A DNA stretch of 64,000 nucleotides from Cohnella pontilimi (GTDB taxonomy: Bacteria; Bacillota; Bacilli; Paenibacillales; Paenibacillaceae). The notes beneath the pieces were generated by a model. The model was not told the origin of the DNA. It saw nothing but the letters and a program-made list of their open reading frames with translations, and searched no databases. Of this stretch, positions 24,352-33,662 are shown piece after piece (position 1 is the stretch's first letter; every line of letters starts with the position of its first letter). The stretch covers positions 1 to 64,000 of the forward strand of contig NZ_SUPK01000007.1 of NCBI RefSeq assembly GCF_005049045.1, read 5' to 3'. The position numbers were made by a program, and so were the translations under genes.

Positions 24352-26411
24352 ATGGGAATAGAGAGGCGGGAGCGGTCTCCATTTATTTCATCACCGCGAC
24401 AGCTGCGTTTGTCTTGTTAACGGCGCTGCTCATTGACTTCTCGAGGATCGCGGCGTTTCGTCACCAGACGGAACTGGCTGTCCAGTCCGGCGTGCGTTCG
24501 GTTCTTTCTTCGTTCGATCCGGATATGTATGACCGTTACGGCTTGTTTATCCGGGGAGGGGAAGACGCGGAACAGGTTTTCCGGACCGCGGCCGAAGGGG
24601 ATGAAGGGAGTTCAAATTCCGGAGCATACTTTCCGTACCTGGCTGCCGAATGGACGGGCGTTGACGTGACGGAAAGCCGTCCGCTGGCAGATCATGAAGT
24701 TCTCCGCAGGCAAGTGCTGGAGGAGATGAAGTACAAAGCGCCCATCGATCTTACCCTTGAGATTGCGGATCGGTTTCGCGGCGTATCTCCGGCACTGCAG
24801 GAGGCGGCGTCGACGGTGAACATGCTGGAGAAGGTGCGCCAAGCCTACGACCGGCGGGAGGCGGCGCTGGACGAAGTTTTGGAGAGTCAGCACCAAGCCG
24901 GCGGTCGAACGGTTTCCTTTTTGCAACAGGATATAGACAACGCCGTGCAAATAGCGGCAGATGTGGAGGATGCGGATGCCTTTGAAGCCGCGGCAAGCGA
25001 GTTGGCTTCTTCGCTTCAGGCTTCTGCGGGCAAGGCACGAACCGCACTGAACGAAGCCTACTCAGAGGGTGTCCGTGCTTTGGACCGCTCGCGGCAAGCC
25101 AATGACGAGATGAGGGCGATTACCGTTCAAGCGGCGAATCATCCTTCGAGCAGTACGAACACCGAATTTCCGTCCGGGTCCGGTGAACAAATGGATTCGG
25201 CTAAAGTGGACTCCATCTCGGAGCTCCGTCGTACGGCGGCACAGCTATTGTTAGAGGACGATTTTTTCGTGAATTATGCGGCGGAGCTGGATGCCGAGAG
25301 AATGAAGGGACTCCAGTTCTGCGACGAGGCCGACCGTTTCTCTGGATTTATAAGATCCGTTGCCTCGACTGAAGGGGCGGGCGGTGCAATCCATGGCGGT
25401 GCCGTCCGGCTCAGATCCATGTGGTCGGAATATGATCGGGCATATGGCGGCAGCGGGTCCGTTTTGCGGGAACGGAGCGCATTATTGGAGGCCCATCGGT
25501 CCGGCGATCAAGAGAGAAAAATCCTTGAGCGTCAAGCTCAAGCGGAATGGACGAAGACAACCGGGATGTTCGCGGCTCTGTCTGGCCCTTCGGGCTCGCC
25601 GGAGGATCGTGAGATTTTTGAAAAGGCATCCGAACTGTCTCGTGAGAACTTGGAGTGGAACCGAACGGAGGATGAACGGTCCGAATCGGCCATGCCTGGC
25701 GCCGCTTCAGAGGGGAGAGACCATGCGATGTCAAGTGCCGACGCTTGGATGGAGGCTTTGCAGGGCTCGCTTTCCGGGCTTCGGGACGAATTGTATTTTT
25801 CCGAATATACCGTACAAAGATTTTCGTATTTTCCGCCGTCCGAGTTGAAGCGCATGTTGGGCGGAGAACAAGTGCCGCTTTCGCTTCAGAAGCAGGAAAC
25901 GGAGTTTATCCTTTATGGAATAAGCAATCCGACGGGGAATATCGCGGCCGCATACGGGGAAATTCTGTCCATCCGGTTGGCGATTCGCACCATGGAAGGC
26001 TTGATTGAATGCCGGTCACTGGGTCATCCGCTGGTCCTATTGGCGGCGGCGCTCGTATACGGAATCCGCAACGCGATGCTGGATATGAACCGGCTGCTCG
26101 AGCACGACTCCGTTCCGCTCAGCAAGTATGTTCAAGTCAACACGGCTTACACGGATTATTTGCGGTTGTTTCTTCTGGTGCACGGGGGTTCGCCCGGCCA
26201 CCTTGCCCGAAGCGTAGCGGTAATGGAACAGGCAAGCGGCATATCCTTCGCCAAGGCTTATACGTACGTGAGCGGGGAAGGCACTGCTTCTTTGAGACTT
26301 TGGTTTTTTCCCGGTTTGCTCAAAGTGATGGGGCGTGCGGGCCGGCTCGGCGGCACGATAAAGGGGAACCGTTATGAGGCGGTTTACACGGCGGACAGCT
26401 CATATCAATAA
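24348..26411 (+). CDS. Large TadG/DUF5702-like pilus-associated protein
   Basis: A 687-residue protein starting at ATG 24348 (overlapping the tadE stop). The N-terminal helix GAVSIYFITATAAFVLLTALLIDFSR is the TadE/G-type anchor; then comes HQTELAVQSGVRSVLSSFDPDMYDRYGLF, typical of Bacillota DUF5702 proteins. The middle (about residues 150-500) is rich in Ala/Glu/Ser and probably coiled coil. The C-terminal 150 residues contain alternating amphipathic helices. The ORF is open upstream to 24108, but that part overlaps tadE. Surface-exposed partner of the fibre, exact role unknown. Confidence 0.8.
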   Translation: MNGNREAGAVSIYFITATAAFVLLTALLIDFSRIAAFRHQTELAVQSGVRSVLSSFDPDMYDRYGLFIRGGEDAEQVFRTAAEGDEGSSNSGAYFPYLAAEWTGVDVTESRPLADHEVLRRQVLEEMKYKAPIDLTLEIADRFRGVSPALQEAASTVNMLEKVRQAYDRREAALDEVLESQHQAGGRTVSFLQQDIDNAVQIAADVEDADAFEAAASELASSLQASAGKARTALNEAYSEGVRALDRSRQANDEMRAITVQAANHPSSSTNTEFPSGSGEQMDSAKVDSISELRRTAAQLLLEDDFFVNYAAELDAERMKGLQFCDEADRFSGFIRSVASTEGAGGAIHGGAVRLRSMWSEYDRAYGGSGSVLRERSALLEAHRSGDQERKILERQAQAEWTKTTGMFAALSGPSGSPEDREIFEKASELSRENLEWNRTEDERSESAMPGAASEGRDHAMSSADAWMEALQGSLSGLRDELYFSEYTVQRFSYFPPSELKRMLGGEQVPLSLQKQETEFILYGISNPTGNIAAAYGEILSIRLAIRTMEGLIECRSLGHPLVLLAAALVYGIRNAMLDMNRLLEHDSVPLSKYVQVNTAYTDYLRLFLLVHGGSPGHLARSVAVMEQASGISFAKAYTYVSGEGTASLRLWFFPGLLKVMGRAGRLGGTIKGNRYEAVYTADSSYQ

Positions 26412-27339
26412 CGGGAATAACGCTGATGATGCAGGCGGCGTCACGCTCGAAACAGCATTGGTGATGCCCGTCTTTCTGCTTTTCGTTTTCTTTCTTCTTT
26501 TTTTGGTGCAGACGTCTGTGGTCACGATGGCGGTCCAAGGCGCTGTATCCCAATCGGTTCGTTCGGCGGCATCCTCGTGGTATCCGATTTCTCAGTTGAA
26601 AGCCAATGCCCAGGATCAATCCGGGAAGGAATTGCCCCATTGGGCCGGTAAACTTAGCGGGGCTGCAGAGACAATTGGAGAATTCGGACGACTGCTGCCA
26701 TCGCCCTTGAATGAATGGTCTCAGACTTTGGCGGAAGGCACTCAGTCGGTGGAACAACGGGCGGCTGAGCTCACTTTTCGCCAATTGATCCTTGGCTTCG
26801 CCAATTCCAGAATCGTGGAACCCGGCCGGCTGTCGTTGACCTCCGTTCATCTTCCCGAGGACGACGATCCAAGCGGCGCTTTCGTGAAGGTGGAGGCCGA
26901 GTATCGGTTACCGTTTCGCGTCCCTTTCTCGAATCGGCCGCTCACCATCCGCACTACTGCCCAAGAGCGGGCCTGGGTGGGGGGCACACCGTCCAAAGCG
27001 ACGCTTTCAGACGGTGAGGGAACCGGCTCTGCATTACAGGTAAGCTTCGTGTCATTGGAACCGTCTCCCGTACGGCCGGGAAGAAAAGCGACGCTGGTGC
27101 TTCGTACGACGCCCGGAAGCACGTTAGATTTAAGCGTCCTATACAAAAGCGGACCCAGCAAAGCGAAGCATTTGGGCAGCGCGACGGCGGATTCCTCCGG
27201 ACTAGTTACATGGACTTGGCATGTGTCCGGAAACACCACACCGGGGGAATGGAACTGGGAAGTGTCTGGAGCGGGCGGGGGCAGCTGGCGGCAATCGTTT
27301 CAAGTGGCGGGCAAAAAAGCGGAAGGAGAGACTCGTTAA
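26374..27339 (+). CDS. TadE-like pseudopilin with C-terminal beta-sandwich domain
   Basis: A 321-residue protein. Residues of about 22-52 (GGVTLETALVMPVFLLFVFFLLFLV) form a TadE-like helix with Glu near the cleavage site. The C-terminal 110 residues (SLEPSPVRPGRKATLVLRTT..., GLVTWTWHVSGNTTPGEWNW) look like an Ig-like beta sandwich, possibly adhesive. It overlaps the previous gene by 38 bases and the prepilin peptidase gene by one base. It could present a binding domain at the fibre; that role is inference. Confidence 0.78.
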   Translation: MRRFTRRTAHINNGNNADDAGGVTLETALVMPVFLLFVFFLLFLVQTSVVTMAVQGAVSQSVRSAASSWYPISQLKANAQDQSGKELPHWAGKLSGAAETIGEFGRLLPSPLNEWSQTLAEGTQSVEQRAAELTFRQLILGFANSRIVEPGRLSLTSVHLPEDDDPSGAFVKVEAEYRLPFRVPFSNRPLTIRTTAQERAWVGGTPSKATLSDGEGTGSALQVSFVSLEPSPVRPGRKATLVLRTTPGSTLDLSVLYKSGPSKAKHLGSATADSSGLVTWTWHVSGNTTPGEWNWEVSGAGGGSWRQSFQVAGKKAEGETR

Positions 27340-27839
27340 TGGACGGAATGGTGCTCGGCGTATCGTCCGCCTTGTTGCTAAGCGCATGCTGGACGGATCT
27401 GAAGCGGCTTCGCATTCCGAACGCGATTACGTTCGGTTTTGCCTGTGCCGGACTGGCGTTTCATCTCTTGTCGGACGGGTGGACAGGCTTCCGTTTTTCT
27501 GCCAGCGGCGCCGCAGCAGGCGTGCTTCCGCTTTTGCTTCTGTACGTCCTAAGGGGGATGGGCGGCGGTGACGTGAAATGGTTTGGTGCTTTCGGTGCGT
27601 GGGCGGGGGCGCTCACCGCTCTTCAGCTGCTTTTCTTCTCAGTCTTATGGGCCGGAGGCATTTCGGTCGTGTTGCTTCTATTGCGGGTTCCCGGTATTCG
27701 GCATTGGGGCAGCCAACTGCCTTGGCCCTGGGGCGATCATCCTGTGCTGGCCGGCAGGAAAGCCGCCTTTCCCTTTATGTTGGCGGTAGCTCCCGCTTTC
27801 CTGTCCAGCCTAATATTTGGCGGATTTCAACCGCAATGA
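27339..27839 (+). CDS. cpaA: Prepilin peptidase (CpaA/TadV, A24 family)
   Basis: A 166-residue membrane aspartic protease that cleaves the Flp and TadE-like leaders. The two catalytic aspartates are Asp20 (WTDLKRLRIPN) and Asp78 (GMGGGDVKWFGAFGAW), the A24 signature; five or six hydrophobic helices surround them. AAGGAGAG precedes the ATG, which overlaps the upstream stop. It lacks the N-methyltransferase domain of PilD, as usual for CpaA. Confidence 0.92.
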   Translation: MDGMVLGVSSALLLSACWTDLKRLRIPNAITFGFACAGLAFHLLSDGWTGFRFSASGAAAGVLPLLLLYVLRGMGGGDVKWFGAFGAWAGALTALQLLFFSVLWAGGISVVLLLLRVPGIRHWGSQLPWPWGDHPVLAGRKAAFPFMLAVAPAFLSSLIFGGFQPQ

Positions 27840-27856
27840 AAGGAGGCAGTGCCGGC

Positions 27857-29392
27857 ATGGACAGGTTCAATCCCCGGTTTGAACGGAATCGCGGCCATTA
27901 TCTAGTGATTGAGGGCGATCCTCCCATCTTCCGGGCGGAGTGTGACGAGTTTCAGCTTCGTATGCTTCAAACTTGCGAGATTCCCGGCCTCATGAGACCG
28001 GATGTGGAAGAGATGGACGGGAGTCTCGCTTTTCGATTCTCCCTGCAAGGTGGAAGAATGCTGTCCCAGGTTATGCGGGCGGCCAAGTGGTCCATGGCGG
28101 ATTGGATGACCGTATTGTGCCGCCTTGCGGATATTTTGGAGGAAAGCCGGTTGTACTTGCTGGATGCGGCAAGGATCCGGCTGGATGACGATTGGATATT
28201 CGTAGGAGAAGATTGGCAGGAGCTGAAAATGGTGTACTTGCCGGTGCCGGGTGCCGAACAGAGTTTGAGGGACAGCTTGGAAAGACTGATCATCCGGTGG
28301 ATCGTTCATGTTTCCGAGCTCGAAGGGCCGGCCATCCAACAGGTGATGCAAATCGTTCGCTCACCTGATTTCAGCCCCGCGTCACTGCGTCGTTATGCCA
28401 GAGGGTACTTGGCGGAGAAAGCTGCCGGTTTTGCCGGCGGAAGTATTTTCAATCCGGAGCATGAGCGCGTAGTTCGGCAAACAAACAGTGAAAGTTTGCT
28501 TGAATGGTCAGCGAATGCGGAGAAAACGGACGATGACTGGAGATACGAGGGCACAGCGGCGGACGAGACGAATGATCCTCCGGCCAAAGGATGGCGTTGG
28601 TTTAGACCGTCCGGAGATGAACCGCAGCAACTGTCCGGTTTGCTTGGGACGGATTCCGCACCGTTCGGCCGGGAAATTCAATTTGAACGAGAAGTAGAGC
28701 CGGACAAGTCGGAGCGTCGGCGAATATGGCTGATCTGCGCTGCCGTTGGTTTAATTGCCGTGGCCTGGCGTGCCGGGTTTGCCGCTTACCCCGGTAAGCA
28801 GGGGCTGCTATTATCCGGAGGAGCGACATTGATCATTCTGGCCGGGGTCATAGGGTTATGGAATCGGCAGTGGCAGAAGGACGAAGATCAATTTTCAAGG
28901 GCGAAAGGCGGGGATTGGATGCGGCCAAGGCGACCTTCGGATAACGTTCAGCCGGCTCAGGAGGGCATCCTTCCGATATCCGAATCCTTAGACAATCGCG
29001 GCCGCGCTCAACATACTTCCGCATTGGGCTCTTCTTGGCAGGCGGATATGACCCAGCAGCTGGAGGGCGCATCTGCTACTACAAAAAAGGAAGCATATTA
29101 TCTGGACTGGGAGTCCGGGAGCCATCCCGGGCATATTCCGCTGCAGGACACTCCGGTCGTGATCGGCCGTTCGCCTGTAGCGGCGAATCATGTGGATGAC
29201 GGTGTCGGCGTATCGCGCGCTCATGTGGAACTGAGCCGAACTCCGGAAGGCTGGAAGGCTAAAGATCTCGGCTCTCGCAATGGAACCCGCCTGAACGGAA
29301 CGTCGATGGTTCCGTATGAATCCTATCTGCTGCAGCCGGAGGACTGTCTCGATGTGGCGGAGTCTAAGTACCGGTTCAAACGAAGCGGATAA
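27857..29392 (+). CDS. DUF6382-like protein with two membrane helices and C-terminal FHA domain
   Basis: A 511-residue protein. Residues 1-190 resemble the DUF6382 module found with Tad genes in Bacillota. Two membrane helices follow (about 290-345: IWLICAAVGLIAVAW and LLLSGGATLIILAGVIGLW). The C-terminus (about 425-511) is an FHA domain: VIGRSPVAANHV, VSRAHVELS, DLGSRNGTRLNG. FHA domains bind phosphothreonine, so the locus may be controlled by a Ser/Thr kinase; no kinase is encoded here. AAAGGAGG lies 11 bases before ATG 27857. Last gene of the Tad locus; it ends 8 bases from a convergent gene. Confidence 0.85.
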   Translation: MDRFNPRFERNRGHYLVIEGDPPIFRAECDEFQLRMLQTCEIPGLMRPDVEEMDGSLAFRFSLQGGRMLSQVMRAAKWSMADWMTVLCRLADILEESRLYLLDAARIRLDDDWIFVGEDWQELKMVYLPVPGAEQSLRDSLERLIIRWIVHVSELEGPAIQQVMQIVRSPDFSPASLRRYARGYLAEKAAGFAGGSIFNPEHERVVRQTNSESLLEWSANAEKTDDDWRYEGTAADETNDPPAKGWRWFRPSGDEPQQLSGLLGTDSAPFGREIQFEREVEPDKSERRRIWLICAAVGLIAVAWRAGFAAYPGKQGLLLSGGATLIILAGVIGLWNRQWQKDEDQFSRAKGGDWMRPRRPSDNVQPAQEGILPISESLDNRGRAQHTSALGSSWQADMTQQLEGASATTKKEAYYLDWESGSHPGHIPLQDTPVVIGRSPVAANHVDDGVGVSRAHVELSRTPEGWKAKDLGSRNGTRLNGTSMVPYESYLLQPEDCLDVAESKYRFKRSG

Positions 29393-29400
29393 AAAGACGC

Positions 29401-30294
29401 CTAGCGGGTGATGTCCCGCAAGGCGACTTCCAATTTCGAATAGGCGAATCGATAACCGTGGTCCAGCGATTTGCGCGGCATCGCTTTCTGCCCGGTCAGC
29501 ACCAAAGTGCTCATTTCACCGAGCGCGAGCTTCATCAAGCCCGCCGGTACATGAAACCAGTGCGGCCGACGGGACACACTTGCGAGTGTCCGGCCGAACT
29601 CATCGTTCGTCACCGGATCGGGGGCGACACCATTCAAGGGACCGCTGACATCGGAGTTGTCGAGACTAAGCAAAATCAATCCGACCATGTCCCGCAAATG
29701 GATCCACGGCATGCCTTGCTTGCCGGTGCCCATGCGGCCTCCGCCGAACAGCCGGTAAGGCAGCCATAGAAGCGGGAAGGCGCCGCCCCGGCGGGCAAGC
29801 ACCAGCCCGATCCGAAGCTTCACGAGGCGCTGTGCGGGGATGCGATCCGCCGCCTTTTCCCATTCAACCACCGTGTGGCCGAGGAAATCGGCAGGCTTCG
29901 CAGGTGAGGATTCGTCGAATATCATGTCCCCGGAATGCCCGTACAGCGAGATGCCGGACGCGTTCACCACAACCGGGGGCGGAGCATCCATCCTGCTCAT
30001 GATGGATGCGATCCTCTCCGCCGCCTGCACCCGCGAACCGACAATCCGCCGTTTCGCGGCATCCGTCCACCGCTGGTTAATCGTTTCGCCCGTCAAATTG
30101 ACGACGCTGTCAAATCCGTTCCAGCGATTCGGCTCCGCCGCCCACTCGTCCCAGGTTATATAGCCCGCGGCGGCTGGCACCGGATTCGCCGGCTTGTTCC
30201 TCGTTACGATCCACACTTCATCTCCGCGAGCCGACAGTGTCTCCGCCAGCGCGCTTCCGATGAAGCCCGTTCCCCCGCACAGCAACAGGCGCAT
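29401..30294 (-). CDS. TIGR01777 family NAD(P)-binding protein (YfhF/YfcH-like)
   Basis: A 297-residue epimerase-like protein. It begins LLLCGGTGFIGSALAETL, the dinucleotide-binding loop; further blocks are DSVVNLTGETINQRWT, NASGISLYGHSG, the ExS and WEKAA region, and a C-terminal DUF1731 segment (FHVPAGLMKLALGEMSTLVLTGQKAMPRKSLDHGYRFAY). Members are linked with division or cell-envelope phenotypes in some bacteria, but the reaction is unknown. GGGGAGGGG precedes the ATG on the minus strand. Confidence 0.9.
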   Translation of the reverse strand: MRLLLCGGTGFIGSALAETLSARGDEVWIVTRNKPANPVPAAAGYITWDEWAAEPNRWNGFDSVVNLTGETINQRWTDAAKRRIVGSRVQAAERIASIMSRMDAPPPVVVNASGISLYGHSGDMIFDESSPAKPADFLGHTVVEWEKAADRIPAQRLVKLRIGLVLARRGGAFPLLWLPYRLFGGGRMGTGKQGMPWIHLRDMVGLILLSLDNSDVSGPLNGVAPDPVTNDEFGRTLASVSRRPHWFHVPAGLMKLALGEMSTLVLTGQKAMPRKSLDHGYRFAYSKLEVALRDITR

Positions 30295-30311
30295 GGGCGC
30301 CCCTCCCCGGA

Positions 30312-30746
30312 TTAGGCTTTATCGATGACCGTAATGATCAATTGCTTCACTTTCTGGCCGTCTACATCCAATTCTTGTTCCATGTATTGGAAGGATACTT
30401 TCGTGCCGTTTTCCCATGAAGAGATCTTGTCTGCTGATTCGGGCGAGATCTGAAAGTTCTCGGATTTGCCGTCGACCTTAATCTCGATCGAATGAGGGTC
30501 GCTTAGGCCGACATATTCACCGGTCGCGGTTTTCAACTCCGGTGAGGAAGAAGCCGAAGGAGAAGCGCTTGCGCTGGGCGATTCCGAAGGAGAAGCGCTT
30601 GCGCTGGGCGCCAACGCCGCTGCCGCGGACGGGGAAGAAGACGCCTCGGAATTGTTGTAGCTTCCGCCGCTGCACGCTGTGCCGATCAGCATCAATGTCA
30701 GGACGGCCGTGCTCCATGCCAGAGTTTTGCTCGATTGCTTTTTCAT
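30312..30746 (-). CDS. Small lipoprotein with Ser/Pro/Ala-rich tether
   Basis: A 144-residue predicted lipoprotein. The N-terminus MKKQSSKTLAWSTAVLTLML ends in lipobox GTAC; a low-complexity linker (about 28-75) contains an exact 27-bp duplication (30554-30580 and 30584-30610). The last 75 residues (TGEYVGLSDPHSIEIKVDGK... IITVIDKA) form a small beta-rich domain seen in other Bacillota lipoproteins of unknown function. GGAGGTG precedes ATG 30746. Surface protein, role unknown. Confidence 0.78.
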   Translation of the reverse strand: MKKQSSKTLAWSTAVLTLMLIGTACSGGSYNNSEASSSPSAAAALAPSASASPSESPSASASPSASSSPELKTATGEYVGLSDPHSIEIKVDGKSENFQISPESADKISSWENGTKVSFQYMEQELDVDGQKVKQLIITVIDKA

Positions 30747-30812
30747 AAGTTGCACCTCCAAGAGGTTAGACGTGGCAAGCCGGCAAAGGTTTCGAAAGAT
30801 TTTGACAAAGTC

Positions 30813-31247
30813 TCAACCGAGGAGATGCTTATAAGCGGAATAATCGATCTGATTTTTCTCCAGAAAATCTTTCAAACTGCGGTGGTCGCGCCGCGGCGTA
30901 GCCAGGATGTAGCCTTCAATGCAATGCTCTTCCGTTACGTGCTGCGCCCCGCTTTCGACGGCCAGCTGGCCGATTTTGGCGGCAATGGAATGCTTCGCAA
31001 TATCGCGGAATGCGCCCGGCACCGGCGAGACGAGCTTGTCCAGGAACGCTTTCGATTCCTCCGTCCACAACGGCCGGCTGCGTTCGACCCAATAGTTTTG
31101 CCAATCGAGCTTGGACTTTCCGTCCCGCTGCGGCAGCACCTTCAAGAACTTCCGGAACATGAAAAATCCGCCGATGGACATGAACAATACCAATACGATC
31201 GTCCAGAAAGCGATAAAAAACATAAACCCGTTTGGGGCGGAATTCAA
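30813..31247 (-). CDS. DUF2621 family membrane protein (YneK-like)
   Basis: A 144-residue protein with one N-terminal membrane helix (MFFIAFWTIVLVLFMSIGGFFMFRKFLK) and a conserved cytoplasmic part: DGKSKLDWQNYWVE, VPGAFRDIAKHSIAAKIGQLA, GYILATPRRDHRSLKDFLE. This agrees with B. subtilis YneK/DUF2621. The start is TTG with GAGGTGA seven bases upstream on the minus strand. Function not known. Confidence 0.85.
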   Translation of the reverse strand: MNSAPNGFMFFIAFWTIVLVLFMSIGGFFMFRKFLKVLPQRDGKSKLDWQNYWVERSRPLWTEESKAFLDKLVSPVPGAFRDIAKHSIAAKIGQLAVESGAQHVTEEHCIEGYILATPRRDHRSLKDFLEKNQIDYSAYKHLLG

Positions 31248-31384
31248 CTGTCATCACCTCATCTTGAAATTATAGCGGATTTCTAGATTTATTTCGACGC
31301 AAGCGATACAATAGTTAAAATGATTGTTTAACTTGCCGTGTCTCTTGTCGGGACGCGGATCGGAGAGGCGGAGGAGAAGATTTT

Positions 31385-32515
31385 ATGTTGAAGATCGGAT
31401 CGCATGTGTCGTTTTCCGACAAAGGCCTGCTGAACGCGGCCAACGAAGCGGTATCGTACGGTTCCAGCACCTTCATGATTTATACCGGAGCCCCTCAAAA
31501 TACCCGCAGAAGATCGATGGACAAGCTGTTCATCGACGAGGGCAAACAAGTGATGGCGAAGGCGGGCATCGGCGAAATCGTCGTGCATGCTCCTTATATC
31601 GTCAATCTCGGGTCGTATAAAGACGACACGTTCCGGCTTGCAGTCGATTTTCTGCAGGAAGAGGTTCGGAGAACGAACCATATCGGCGTGAAAAATATTG
31701 TGCTGCATCCCGGCGCTTACACCGAGAAAGATGCCGAATACGGCATCGCGCGCATCGCCGAAGGTTTGACGGAGGTGCTCGAAGGCACGAAAGAAACGGA
31801 CGTGAACATCGCGCTGGAGACGATGGCCGGCAAAGGCACGGAAATCGGCCGGACATTCGAAGAAATCGCGGCGATTATCGAGAAGGTGCCGCACAACGAT
31901 CGTCTCACTGTCTGCATGGATACGTGCCACATTCATGACGCGGGCTACGATGTCATTAACGACTTCGACGGCGTGCTGCGCAAGTTTGACGACGTTATCG
32001 GCCTCGACCGGCTGGCGGTCATCCACGTGAATGACAGCAAAAATCCGACCGGTGCGGCCAAAGACCGCCATGCGCCGGTAGGCCACGGATGGATCGGGTT
32101 CGAAGCCATTTCGAACATCGTGCGGCACGAAGCGCTGAAGGACAAGCCTTTTGTGCTGGAGACCCCGTGGATCGGAAAATCGGAAAATACCGTGCGTCCG
32201 ATGTACGAAGCCGAAATCGCGCTTTTGCGCGGTGATGCGGAGGGGCGGTTCGGCGGAGAGTTTTTGACCGATGTCGAGCGGCTTCACCACTTTTTCGACA
32301 AACAAGACATCCATCCGCGCATTTATGTGCTGAACACTTGGGAACAGTTGAAGACAGACGCCAAGGCGAAAAAAGCGGATCCCCGCGAGCCGATGGAACG
32401 GCTGTACGATATGGTCATGGAGAATCGCGTGCTGGAAGGCGACTATAGCGAGGAAGCGGTCAACCAGCGTTTGACGGCGATGCTCGCCGGCAAGGAATAC
32501 TTGACTAAACTCTAA
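31385..32515 (+). CDS. nfo: Endonuclease IV (deoxyribonuclease IV) with C-terminal extension
   Basis: AP endonuclease of base-excision repair; three-metal TIM barrel. Visible blocks: [75 protein letters not shown] and FVLETPW, which hold the zinc ligands. The usual length is about 280-300 residues; this protein has 376. About 85 extra residues (from [15 protein letters not shown]) are helical and charged. RBS GGAGGCGGAGGAG before the ATG. It ends 31 bases before purU. Confidence 0.93.
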   Translation: MLKIGSHVSFSDKGLLNAANEAVSYGSSTFMIYTGAPQNTRRRSMDKLFIDEGKQVMAKAGIGEIVVHAPYIVNLGSYKDDTFRLAVDFLQEEVRRTNHIGVKNIVLHPGAYTEKDAEYGIARIAEGLTEVLEGTKETDVNIALETMAGKGTEIGRTFEEIAAIIEKVPHNDRLTVCMDTCHIHDAGYDVINDFDGVLRKFDDVIGLDRLAVIHVNDSKNPTGAAKDRHAPVGHGWIGFEAISNIVRHEALKDKPFVLETPWIGKSENTVRPMYEAEIALLRGDAEGRFGGEFLTDVERLHHFFDKQDIHPRIYVLNTWEQLKTDAKAKKADPREPMERLYDMVMENRVLEGDYSEEAVNQRLTAMLAGKEYLTKL

Positions 32516-32546
32516 AATTCCACAAACGGAAGGATTACTAACGTCG

Positions 32547-33449
32547 ATGAGTCAGCATCCTTATCAGCCTCAGGAAGCGGGGCGCCGGCCGGAGAACGCG
32601 AACCGGGCGCGCATGCTCATTTCCTGTCCCGACCGTGCCGGCATCGTGGCGGCGGTCTCGCAATTTTTATACGAGCAAGGCGCGAATATCGTGCAGTCCG
32701 ATCAATACACGATGGATCCGGAAGGCGGTATGTTCTTCATGCGGATCGAGTTCGATCTGCAGGATTTGGAGCGGCGTCTGCCGTCGCTTCAGGAAGATTT
32801 CGCGCGCGTCTCGGACCGGTTCTCGATGCGCTGGAGCGTTTTCCGGGCTGCCCGCCGCAAACGGATTGCGCTGTTCGTGTCCAAGGAAGACCATTGTCTG
32901 CTCGAGCTGTTGTGGCAATGGCAGGCGGGGGATCTGGACGCGGAAATCAGCATGGTGGTCAGCAACCACGACGATATGAGAGAGTTGGTCGAATCGTTCG
33001 GCATCCCCTATCATCACATCCCGGTCACTCCGGAGACGAAGGCGGAGGCCGAGCGCAAGCAGTTGGAACTGACTGCCGGCAGTGTCGACCTGGTTGTGCT
33101 TGCCCGGTACATGCAGATCATCTCGCCCAAATTTATTGAACGTTTTCCGAACCGCATCATCAACATCCACCATTCTTTTCTTCCGGCGTTCGTCGGAGGC
33201 AAGCCCTATCAGCAGGCGTACAATCGCGGCGTGAAGCTGATCGGAGCCACGGCTCACTACGTGACCGAGGAATTGGACGGCGGTCCGATCATCGAGCAGG
33301 ACGTACAGCGGGTCAGCCATCGCGAAAATGTGGCCGATCTGAAACGTATCGGCCGCCACATCGAGCGTACCGTACTGGCGCGGGCCATCAAATGGCATGT
33401 GGAGGACCGGCTGCTTGTGTATCAGAATAAGACGGTCGCCTTTGTGTAA
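32547..33449 (+). CDS. purU: Formyltetrahydrofolate deformylase
   Basis: Hydrolyses 10-formyl-THF to formate and THF, balancing one-carbon pools. The 300-residue protein has an N-terminal ACT domain (RMLISCPDRAGIVAAVSQFL) and a formyltransferase-fold catalytic domain with NIHHSFLPAFVGGKPY and TEELDGGPIIEQDVQRV (catalytic Asn/His/Asp). GGAAGGA is about 12 bases before the ATG. Probably cotranscribed with nfo. Confidence 0.94.
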   Translation: MSQHPYQPQEAGRRPENANRARMLISCPDRAGIVAAVSQFLYEQGANIVQSDQYTMDPEGGMFFMRIEFDLQDLERRLPSLQEDFARVSDRFSMRWSVFRAARRKRIALFVSKEDHCLLELLWQWQAGDLDAEISMVVSNHDDMRELVESFGIPYHHIPVTPETKAEAERKQLELTAGSVDLVVLARYMQIISPKFIERFPNRIINIHHSFLPAFVGGKPYQQAYNRGVKLIGATAHYVTEELDGGPIIEQDVQRVSHRENVADLKRIGRHIERTVLARAIKWHVEDRLLVYQNKTVAFV

Positions 33450-33662
33450 AACATGGAGCGTGCGACGAGCTGGAAGTCAGCTTTCGCCGCGCGCCTGTAA
33501 GGCGATAATGGAGAGGCTGTAGACGCGCAGGGGCTGTGTTGGAAATTGCGCCTGGCGACATGGTACAATGGGCACAATCCGCACCTTTACGGCCCAGCAA
33601 TGGTACGAACGCTTTCTCTGGAGTGGAGAAGGCGGTGCAACAGATAAAAAGGAGGACCATAC

